From Saprospiraceae bacterium (GTDB taxonomy: Bacteria; Bacteroidota; Bacteroidia; Chitinophagales; Saprospiraceae), in assembly GCA_013002995.1 (NCBI GenBank), contig JABDLO010000215.1, forward strand, positions 1 through 33,458: a stretch of 33,458 nt of DNA, in the 5' to 3' direction. The notes below the pieces were generated by a model. That model saw only the letters and a list, made by a program, of their open reading frames with translations, did not search any database and was not told the DNA's origin. A program made the translations under genes and the position numbers. Shown here one piece after another: positions 25,570 to 31,995 of the stretch (its first letter is position 1; every line of letters begins with the position of its first letter).

Positions 25570-26144
25570 TAATATGCAAGGTTTACAACAAGTTCAAACT
25601 CGTCATAAATGGTTTTGTCTCCAAGGTTATCGAAGAAACTTCCACTTCCATATCTGACGTTGTAGTCCGTTCTATCTATGGTAATTTCAGCTGTTCCTGA
25701 AGTTTCAGTCAAGTCAGCATTAAACTTGATTTCCTTGGTGATTTCTTTTATGGTAAGATTACCCACGATCTTATAGCTTCCAGGTGTTCCTCTCGAGACA
25801 ACTTTAGAGATTTCAAACTTAGCCATAGGATGATTATTTACTCCAAAAAAATCATCTGACTTCAAGTGACCGACAAGTTTCTGTGCACCCTTTCCTTTTA
25901 GGTCTGTACATTCGATGGTATTCATGTCAATGGTGAAGCTGCCACCTGACAACATTCCTGATTCATCAAATTCAAGCCCACCTTCACTGATTGCGATGGT
26001 TCCTGTATGAGATCCGGTTACTTTTTTTCCTTTCCACGTAATTACGCTCTCTGATGTATTCAATGATTTAACTATAGGGTCAACGTCATGTGCTACAAGA
26101 GACCCGGTAATAAACAAAAGTGCGAGAACAAATAAATTTTTCAT
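25569..26144 (-). CDS. YceI-family secreted lipid-binding protein
   Basis: A 191-residue protein of the YceI (polyisoprenoid-binding) family, a periplasmic lipocalin-like barrel that can bind a polyprenyl chain or similar lipid. Seen: signal peptide MKNLFVLALLFITGSLVA, then SESVITWKGKKVTGSHTGTIAISEG, GSFTIDMNTIECTDLKGKG, HLKSDDFFGVNNHPMAKFEI, GNLTIKEITKEIKF and the closing DRTDYNVRYGSGSFFDNLGDKTIYDEFELVVNL, all in the family order. The length is normal. It is transcribed leftward. Its stop codon coincides with the right end of the MITE, which restores TAA, so the protein is unchanged. Two palindromes upstream suggest regulation by a dimeric repressor or activator. The actual ligand here is unknown. 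Confidence 0.93.
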   Translation of the reverse strand: MKNLFVLALLFITGSLVAHDVDPIVKSLNTSESVITWKGKKVTGSHTGTIAISEGGLEFDESGMLSGGSFTIDMNTIECTDLKGKGAQKLVGHLKSDDFFGVNNHPMAKFEISKVVSRGTPGSYKIVGNLTIKEITKEIKFNADLTETSGTAEITIDRTDYNVRYGSGSFFDNLGDKTIYDEFELVVNLAY

Positions 26145-26177
26145 AATGATTTAATTTTATTAATAGTTATTGTGATA

Positions 26178-26197
26178 ATGGTATGTTAACACACCAT
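26178..26197. promoter_or_regulatory. Near-perfect palindrome upstream of the yceI-like gene (candidate operator 1)
   Basis: ATGGTATGTTAACACACCAT is a 20-bp palindrome with nine of ten arm positions matching. It lies 34-53 bases before the yceI-like start codon. Its centre is 24 bases from that of the next palindrome, about two helical turns, so two dimers could bind on the same face. Confidence 0.5.
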
Positions 26198-26201
26198 ATG
26201 A

Positions 26202-26221
26202 ATATTTGTTGTAACAAATAT
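26202..26221. promoter_or_regulatory. Perfect palindrome upstream of the yceI-like gene (candidate operator 2)
   Basis: ATATTTGTTGTAACAAATAT has perfect 9-bp arms around a GT centre, 58-77 bases before the yceI-like start. On the minus strand it includes CATATTTG, one mismatch from a TAnnTTTG -7 box, so a bound protein could block the promoter. The regulator is not encoded nearby. Confidence 0.5.
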
Positions 26222-26274
26222 GTAAATAATTGATCGATATTATTTAAAATATTGGATTTTAAAAGAATCTTAAC

Positions 26275-28038
26275 TTAATCCCAAAGGAATAAGTAGGGTA
26301 GGCGGGCTTGTGGGCCTGATCCCTTAGCCAAGGTGCGGAGGTGATTGTAGGTGTTAAGTGCTTCGGATTCCATTTTAGAAAGTGAAGCGTGAACAGAAGT
26401 GGACTCTTCCGGCATCAATGTTTCAATGATCTCTTTCCAGGGGTTTTCTTTGATTTTAGGGTATTCTGATATGTTGTATTCACTAATGTCTGCCATACCG
26501 GCTGCTATAGAAATGGCATCTTCTAAGGAACCCAATTTATCAACCAATCCATTTTGTACAGCTTCTTTTCCAGTCCATACCCGGCCACGAGCAAGTTTTT
26601 CAGCTTCTTCAAAAGTCATATTCCTGCCTTCAGCGACGATTCCTACAAAAGTCTCGTATAGATCATCAGTAAATTTTTGGAGATGATTGGACTCACGCTC
26701 GTCTAGATCAAAGTATGGAGAAAAGCTTACAGCATATGGGCTGGTCTTAAGTGTATCAAATTGAATCCCCAGTTTTTCATTTAATAACTTTCTTGCATTG
26801 GGGAATAATACGTAGACCCCAATTGATCCGGTTAGGGTATTGGGTGAGGCTACTATTGTGTCGGCGTAGGCAGATATATAATATCCACCGGATGCAGCAT
26901 AATCTCCGTAGGAAGCGACTACAGGTATGCCATTGTTTTTTAAATCATGAATATTCCTGGATATATTATCAGAAACCAAGCTATTTCCTCCAGGGCTGTT
27001 TACTCTAAAAACAACAGCTTTTACATTTTTATCTCTTTTGATCTGATCGAAGATCTTTCCATATTTTTCATCACTTATCGTGCCCTTAGACTTTGTGCCA
27101 TAGAGGATTTCTCCTTCAGCATAAACAATAGCAATTCTATCTTTGATTTTCACGTTGAAGTCAGACTTAATATATGGTAGATATTCTTCAAGTGTTACAT
27201 AAGTTACTTTCTTATTCTCACTGATGTTTAGTTGAGTCTTAAGTCTTGATTCAACTTCATCCCAGTACAATAAATCATCAACGAGATTGGCCTCAAGGCT
27301 TCCTTTTGCAGTGCCTCCCTGATACTCATCCATGATTTCTTTCAATTGTGTCATGGTAAGATTTCTTGAGTCACCTACATCAGAAAGCATGACCTCTTCC
27401 ATTACATTGAGGAAAGCTTTAGTTTGCTCACGGTTTGGTTCACTAATGGATGTTCTCCGATAAGGCTCTGTAGCACTTTTGAAATTCCCTGAATAAAATA
27501 TGTTCATTTCTACTCCTACCTTTTCAAGCATTTCTTTATAGAATGCAATGGCTACCCCATATCCTTTGAGATCTACATATCCATTTGGGTTTAACCATAC
27601 ACTATCTGCTGCTGTCGCAAGCCAGTAAGCAGATTGGCTGTATAGATCTGAATAGGAATAAACATACTTCCCGGATTCTTTAAAATCAAGGAGTGCGTTT
27701 CTGATTTCCAGTAAAGTGGATTGCCCACCCATGGCATATTGAGACTTTATTAGAATTCCATTAATTTTTGGGTCCTCAGCTGATTGTTTAAGTATTTTCT
27801 TGATGCTATTGAGGCCCACGTAAGTTTCTGTTGTAAACTCAAATTGACCTTCTGATACATTACCTGTTTTCTCCGGTATAAATGATGTTAGATCAAGAAG
27901 TAAGACAGATTCCTTCTTAAGTTCGGTAGGTCTTTGAGAAGCTGAAGTAATATATATACCTATTATCAGGCTGACCAATAATAATGCAATCAATGTTCCA
28001 AGACAGGAACCGGTTACGATTTTAATAAAATGCTTCAT
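26275..28038 (-). CDS. sppA: Signal peptide peptidase SppA (67K type)
   Basis: A membrane-bound Ser/Lys protease that degrades signal peptides left in the membrane after secretion. At 587 residues it is the long tandem-domain form, as in E. coli. Seen: one N-terminal transmembrane helix (about 10-31), the N-domain with catalytic Lys187 in YSGNFKSATEPYRR, RVNSPGGNSLVSD, and the C-domain nucleophile Ser383 in GDYAASGGYYISAYAD, followed by TLTGSIGV. Both catalytic residues are present. It reads leftward from a good promoter at 28058-28090. The yceI-like gene lies 130 bases downstream with its own upstream sites. Confidence 0.96.
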   Translation of the reverse strand: MKHFIKIVTGSCLGTLIALLLVSLIIGIYITSASQRPTELKKESVLLLDLTSFIPEKTGNVSEGQFEFTTETYVGLNSIKKILKQSAEDPKINGILIKSQYAMGGQSTLLEIRNALLDFKESGKYVYSYSDLYSQSAYWLATAADSVWLNPNGYVDLKGYGVAIAFYKEMLEKVGVEMNIFYSGNFKSATEPYRRTSISEPNREQTKAFLNVMEEVMLSDVGDSRNLTMTQLKEIMDEYQGGTAKGSLEANLVDDLLYWDEVESRLKTQLNISENKKVTYVTLEEYLPYIKSDFNVKIKDRIAIVYAEGEILYGTKSKGTISDEKYGKIFDQIKRDKNVKAVVFRVNSPGGNSLVSDNISRNIHDLKNNGIPVVASYGDYAASGGYYISAYADTIVASPNTLTGSIGVYVLFPNARKLLNEKLGIQFDTLKTSPYAVSFSPYFDLDERESNHLQKFTDDLYETFVGIVAEGRNMTFEEAEKLARGRVWTGKEAVQNGLVDKLGSLEDAISIAAGMADISEYNISEYPKIKENPWKEIIETLMPEESTSVHASLSKMESEALNTYNHLRTLAKGSGPQARLPYLFLWD

Positions 28039-28057
28039 TGTGCTTCTTGAACAACTA

Positions 28058-28090
28058 CAAAAATAGAACCAATGATATAAAAGAAATCAA
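28058..28090 (-). promoter_or_regulatory. Bacteroidota-type promoter for sppA
   Basis: On the minus strand TTG (28090-28088) is followed after 22 bases by TATTTTTG (28065-28058), an exact TAnnTTTG -7 box. The -7 box is 19 bases before the sppA ATG, implying a short leader. Spacing is within the 17-23 range reported for the phylum. Confidence 0.6.
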
Positions 28091-28149
28091 TTCTAAGATC
28101 AATCTCATTAAATAGACGACAATTATAACTATGAATGCATATGAAGTGT

Positions 28150-28803
28150 TCACCCTATGCTGAGACTCATGCGATGTACACCAGGCTGATATTTTCTTCC
28201 TATGATGTACTTAAGTTCTTCATAGTGTCTTGGATTCTCAACAAAGTCGATGGTATTGAGGTCTATTATTAAAATAGGTATCGATACAATGTTACGGAAA
28301 TATTCAAAGTATGAATTCTGAATACTTAATAAATAATCCTCGGTTATATCCTTCTCGTATGAACGGCCTCTTTTACGAATGTGATTCATCAATATATCCG
28401 TACTTCTATGGAAGTAAACCAGAAGATCGGGAGGAGGGAATGATTGATTTAGTACTCCAAATAGTTTAGTGAATAACCTATACTCCTCTTCAGAAAGGTT
28501 ATTTCTAGCAAAGAGTAAGGTCTTAGTAAAGAAATAGTCTGATACTGTAAACTGGAAGAAAAGATCCTGATTGACCAGATGACGTTGCAATTGTTTATGC
28601 CGTTCAGTCATGAAAAACAATTCTACCGTAAATCCAAATCTTTCTGGTTCTTTATAAAAATGAGGTAAAAAAGGATTATCATCAAATTCTTCAAGGATCA
28701 GCTTGCAGTCATATTCTTCCTTCAATTTCAGACAGAACGAAGTCTTTCCAGCTCCAATATTGCCCTCTATGCAGAGATAATTATGTGGAAATGGTGTACT
28801 CAT
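28150..28803 (-). CDS. Deoxynucleoside kinase
   Basis: A 217-residue deoxynucleoside salvage kinase that transfers phosphate from ATP to a deoxynucleoside in the cytoplasm. Seen: P-loop CIEGNIGAGKTSF (GNIGAGKT at 14-21), EEFDDNPFLPHFY as the substrate-side EE motif region, FFMTERHKQLQRHL, VSDYFFTKTLLFARNNLSEEEYRLF, PDLLVYFHRSTD with the strand before the lid, and the lid itself in IRKRGRSYEKDI. The SDY variant in place of DRS is, as I recall, usual in Bacteroidota homologs. Whether it prefers dA, dG or pyrimidines cannot be settled by eye. Its ATG overlaps the folK stop (ATGA), so the two are translationally coupled. Confidence 0.92.
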   Translation of the reverse strand: MSTPFPHNYLCIEGNIGAGKTSFCLKLKEEYDCKLILEEFDDNPFLPHFYKEPERFGFTVELFFMTERHKQLQRHLVNQDLFFQFTVSDYFFTKTLLFARNNLSEEEYRLFTKLFGVLNQSFPPPDLLVYFHRSTDILMNHIRKRGRSYEKDITEDYLLSIQNSYFEYFRNIVSIPILIIDLNTIDFVENPRHYEELKYIIGRKYQPGVHRMSLSIG

Positions 28804-29297
28804 ATGACAGGATCTACTATTATTTTATGTGCATATGAGGAATCCATACAATCCTCAGTTAACTTCCGGATTGAAACATCCAATAAAGGATGGATAAAAT
28901 CCGGAATAATATCCATCAATGGCAATAATACAAATGCCCTTTTCTGCATCATTGGGTGTGGGATTACGAGGGAATCTGTTTCTATGATCTCTTTTCCATA
29001 GAAGATGATATCAATGTCTATCCTGCGTGGACCCCAATGAAATTCTTTTTCTTTACCTATGATACACTCAATCTTTTGAATGTTTTTTAGAATATCTTCC
29101 GGGGATTGATAAGATTTTAAATGTATGGCCTGGTTAAGAAATTCAGGCTGATCTTTTATTCCCCAGGCTTCGGTGGCATATATTCCAGATGTATTGATGA
29201 TCTCACCACAGTGGATATTCAATAACCTTAAACATGTAGATAAGTTTTCTTCCCTATCTCCTATGTTGCTGCCGATATGTAATATTAAGTCATTCAC
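28800..29297 (-). CDS. folK: 6-hydroxymethyl-7,8-dihydropterin pyrophosphokinase
   Basis: FolK transfers pyrophosphate from ATP to 6-hydroxymethyl-dihydropterin in folate synthesis. Seen: LILHIGSNIGDREENL at the N-terminus, TSGIYATEAWGIKDQPEFLNQAI with the pterin-binding loop, and the signature HWGPRRIDIDIIFYG, followed by IPHPMMQKRAFVLLPL. I chose GTG 29297 (MNDLILHIGSN), which places the Gly-Ser-Asn motif at the usual distance. A TTG at 29306 would add three residues. TACATTTG, a perfect -7 box, overlaps that TTG, which speaks against it unless the box is chance. At 165 residues it is full length. folK followed by a deoxynucleoside kinase is a pairing I associate with Bacteroidota. Confidence 0.93.
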   Translation of the reverse strand: MNDLILHIGSNIGDREENLSTCLRLLNIHCGEIINTSGIYATEAWGIKDQPEFLNQAIHLKSYQSPEDILKNIQKIECIIGKEKEFHWGPRRIDIDIIFYGKEIIETDSLVIPHPMMQKRAFVLLPLMDIIPDFIHPLLDVSIRKLTEDCMDSSYAHKIIVDPVI

Positions 29298-29364
29298 GGA
29301 CCACAAATGTATGCATTATGATAAATAAAGGAATATACTCATATGATAATTCCTCAATGGACAT

Positions 29365-29390
29365 AAAAAAGCCCCTTAATTTAAGGGGCT
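29365..29390 (-). terminator. Rho-independent terminator after the alanine symporter gene
   Basis: AGCCCCTTAA (29370-29379) and TTAAGGGGCT (29381-29390) form a near-continuous palindrome. On the minus strand the hairpin is followed by six U (A run 29365-29370 on the plus strand). It lies 26 bases past the symporter stop codon and separates it from folK. Confidence 0.9.
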
Positions 29391-29415
29391 TGATATAGTC
29401 AAGGTTCTCGGACTA

Positions 29416-31038
29416 TTACGAATTTGTTTTAATTGCTTTGAGATATTTATTTAATTCATCCTTTACAAATGGGAATAAGAAGAATAATCCTATCATGTTA
29501 GGAAAAACCAATGCCAGAATCATCGCATCTGAAAATCTAAATACAGAATCTAATGAGGATGCTGATCCCACAACCACAAATACAAGGAATAATATCTTAT
29601 AAGTATAATCTGCCTTTTTGCTTCTTCCAAATAAGAATTTCCATGACTGAAGGCCATAGTAAGACCAGGATATCATTGTTGAAAATGCAAATAGCACTAT
29701 CGCTACGGTAAGTACAGCTGGGAACCATGGTAGTACATCTGCAAATGCCATTGACGTAAGATCCACACCTCCTACTGATTGGCCACCAATTACAACATTT
29801 CCAGCTCCATCTCCACCATAGATAAATACTCCTGATTGATTATACATAATAATAACCAATGCTGTCATGGTACAGATTACAACTGTATCAATGAAAGGCT
29901 CGAGTAATGCAACTATTCCTTCTGATGCTGGAAATTTAGTTTTTACGGCTGAGTGAGCAATCGCTGCAGATCCTGCACCTGCTTCATTGGAGAATGCTGC
30001 TCTTCTAAACCCAGTGATCAATACACCTATCAATCCACCAAGTCCTGCAGCAGGTGTGAAAGCCTGGCTGAAGATCAATCCGAAAGCATCGTCGAGGTAA
30101 CTGATATTAGCAAATATGATTACGAGACAAGCAATAACATAGATGACTGCCATGAAAGGAACAACTTTTTCAGTTACGCTGGCTATTCTCTTTATACCAC
30201 CTATGATTACGATACCTACAAGAACGGCAAAGATTAACCCAAAGATAAAGCCTGTTGCTCCTCCTTCAAGTCCCAGTGAAGTAACAAGCTGTGCTGTAGC
30301 TTGATTGGCCTGGAAAGCATTTCCACCACCGAATGATGCACCTACACACAGAATGGCAAACATAAAGGCAAGCACCTTTCCTAATCCTGCAAAGCCTCTC
30401 TCTTTCATACCTTTTGAAAGATAATACATAGGTCCTCCATATACTGTCCCGTCAGGGCCAACATCTCTGTACTTTACACCCAGTGTACATTCTACGAATT
30501 TAGAAGACATACCCAGAATTCCACATACTATCATCCAGAATGTCGCACCTGGACCTCCAATTGCAATAGCAAGTGCAACACCAGCTATATTTCCGAGGCC
30601 CACAGTCCCTGACACTGCAGTAGCCAATGCCTGAAAATGACTGACCTCCCCATCCTGGCTTTCATCTTTGATGGTATCAACAATGTCTCCATCAGCGATA
30701 TTTACCGCTGCGTGGGTATCAGCAACATGATGATCAATGCTATCATATTTTCCTCTTACCACATTAATCGCAAGTGGAAATTTAGTGATGCTGGGGAATT
30801 TAAAATATAAGGTGAAGAAAAATGCACCGAAGACCAATATGATCAATACTATGGGTATTGACAGATCATTAGTAATCGGGATCGAAGTAAAAATGAAGCT
30901 TTCCCATGCATCTGCAACAGGCGCGAATGCCTGATCTATTTTTTGATCTAATCCTACCGACTCCTCCTGGCCAAATGCCAGGAATGGTAAGGACAATAGA
31001 GCTATCAGAAAAGTAAGTCTCGTCTTAATTGTTTTCAT
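29416..31038 (-). CDS. Alanine/sodium (amino acid:cation) symporter, AgcS family
   Basis: A 540-residue inner-membrane importer of alanine or glycine driven by Na+. Seen: about eleven hydrophobic helices, the family signature VSGTVGLGNIAGVALAIAIGGPGATFWM, KFVECTLGVKYRD, DGTVYGGPMYYLSKGMKERG, GFRRAAFSNEAGAGSAAIAHSA and the closing SYYGLQSWKFLFG. Unlike the roughly 450-residue enterobacterial proteins, this has an N-terminal extension with a signal-peptide-like segment (about 8-23, ending LAFGQE) before the first conserved helix near 55, and a polar insert (about 93-127) rich in Asp and His. Such extensions occur, as far as I know, in other Bacteroidota homologs. It is monocistronic with its own terminator. 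Ala versus Gly preference is not readable. Confidence 0.95.
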   Translation of the reverse strand: MKTIKTRLTFLIALLSLPFLAFGQEESVGLDQKIDQAFAPVADAWESFIFTSIPITNDLSIPIVLIILVFGAFFFTLYFKFPSITKFPLAINVVRGKYDSIDHHVADTHAAVNIADGDIVDTIKDESQDGEVSHFQALATAVSGTVGLGNIAGVALAIAIGGPGATFWMIVCGILGMSSKFVECTLGVKYRDVGPDGTVYGGPMYYLSKGMKERGFAGLGKVLAFMFAILCVGASFGGGNAFQANQATAQLVTSLGLEGGATGFIFGLIFAVLVGIVIIGGIKRIASVTEKVVPFMAVIYVIACLVIIFANISYLDDAFGLIFSQAFTPAAGLGGLIGVLITGFRRAAFSNEAGAGSAAIAHSAVKTKFPASEGIVALLEPFIDTVVICTMTALVIIMYNQSGVFIYGGDGAGNVVIGGQSVGGVDLTSMAFADVLPWFPAVLTVAIVLFAFSTMISWSYYGLQSWKFLFGRSKKADYTYKILFLVFVVVGSASSLDSVFRFSDAMILALVFPNMIGLFFLFPFVKDELNKYLKAIKTNS

Positions 31039-31520
31039 GAGTTTGATTGAAAGTTAATTGGTTGAACAGGAATGAAATGAAATGTCCTGCCTCTTTTTCC
31101 GCACGTTAAGGTATTTATATTTTAATAATATACAAAATGCTATTATTTAAAGAATTCATAATGTTAACCATTAATGCAGATTCAGATATAGTGAAGAGAT
31201 ATTTGTGCTTTTTATACAGCTCCCTGAATTTTGAAATCCTTTTGCCAGAGTTGATAAATCATGATTCTTTTGGATTAATATTTCGATTTATAAATTGCTG
31301 TAAATCATGTATTTAACGTCAAATTAACATATGGTGAAAATCTATTTAAATTATTATCTATATAGAATTTTCCAATTCATCGAGAGTAATAATCAATTGA
31401 TAGAAAAAATGGATTCCAGATAAAGTTGAAAGCAACATTTGCCAAAAGGCATCGTATATAAATACGAGGACTCACACAAGCAAAAAATTTATTAAAACCA
31501 TTGTTAACTTTTAAAAATTT
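31039..31520. other. 482-bp intergenic region between divergent genes
   Basis: No convincing gene or RNA is visible. The region is very AT-rich and must hold the promoters of the symporter (leftward) and of the small secreted protein (rightward). Two small hairpins stand near the right end: GCC-AAAA-GGC at 31441-31450, and TCGTAT/ATACGA at 31452-31467. They lie 54-80 bases before the start codon at 31521. A 59-codon frame at 31137-31316 is discussed among the rejected items. Confidence 0.5.
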
Positions 31521-31871
31521 ATGATCATGAAAAAAATCAAGATCTTATTGGCCCCAATTTTTGCATTGTTATTGACCACCTCTTTAATGGCTGGAACAAG
31601 TCCCAAGAAAGGGTCTAAAGAAGCAAAAGAAGCTCTAAGAACCACCATCGCAAAGAAATTTAAATCTATCGATGTTGAAAGCCTCAATCTGAAGGACAAC
31701 GAAGTGAGAGTACAATTTGTCATCAATGATGAAAGTGAAATCATTGTATTGAGAACTGATAATAAAGAATTGGACGGTATCGTGAAAGCCACATTAAATT
31801 ATAAAGAGATTGATGCTGGAAATCTTTCAAAGAATAGCTTGTATGCCATCAACATTAAACTTGTATCTTAG
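31521..31871 (+). CDS. Small secreted protein of unknown function (TonB-C-like beta pattern)
   Basis: A 116-residue exported protein. Seen: a signal peptide (MKKIKILLAPIFALLLTTSLMA, cleavage before GTS), a Lys-rich segment with a helix (SKEAKEALRTTIAKKFKSID), then alternating strands NEVRVQFVINDESEIIVLRTDNKELDGIVKATLNYKEIDAG. Short exported proteins with this helix plus VxFxINxxGEIxVL strand pattern are common in Bacteroidota and recall the TonB C-terminal fold; the similarity is by pattern only. The start may be ATG 31521 or the ATG two codons later (31527), which begins the signal peptide more typically. It is a single-gene unit with a strong terminator 60 bases after the stop. Confidence 0.8.
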   Translation: MIMKKIKILLAPIFALLLTTSLMAGTSPKKGSKEAKEALRTTIAKKFKSIDVESLNLKDNEVRVQFVINDESEIIVLRTDNKELDGIVKATLNYKEIDAGNLSKNSLYAINIKLVS

Positions 31872-31930
31872 CGTCATAATCAGCGGCTATTCATGTAGTT
31901 GCTGGTTTTGATTCAAATTAATTTATTGGT

Positions 31931-31970
31931 TGGTTGTCAGAAAATGTTCTGGCAACCACCTTAAATTTTT
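31931..31970 (+). terminator. Rho-independent terminator after the small secreted protein gene
   Basis: TGGTTGTCAGAA (31931-31942) pairs with TTCTGGCAACCA (31947-31958) over twelve positions, one of them G-U, with an AATG loop. The tail CCTTAAATTTTT ends with five T at 31966-31970. It faces rightward and separates this gene from the convergent decarboxylase. Confidence 0.85.
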
Positions 31971-31995
31971 AGGAATCGATAATAATCTACAGAGC

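Noticed and set aside
31137-31316. 59-codon open frame in the intergenic region before the small secreted protein
   Set aside because: It starts with ATG but has an unlikely composition (four Cys, almost no Gly or Ala), no ribosome-binding site and no family resemblance. Such a frame is expected by chance in AT-rich DNA.
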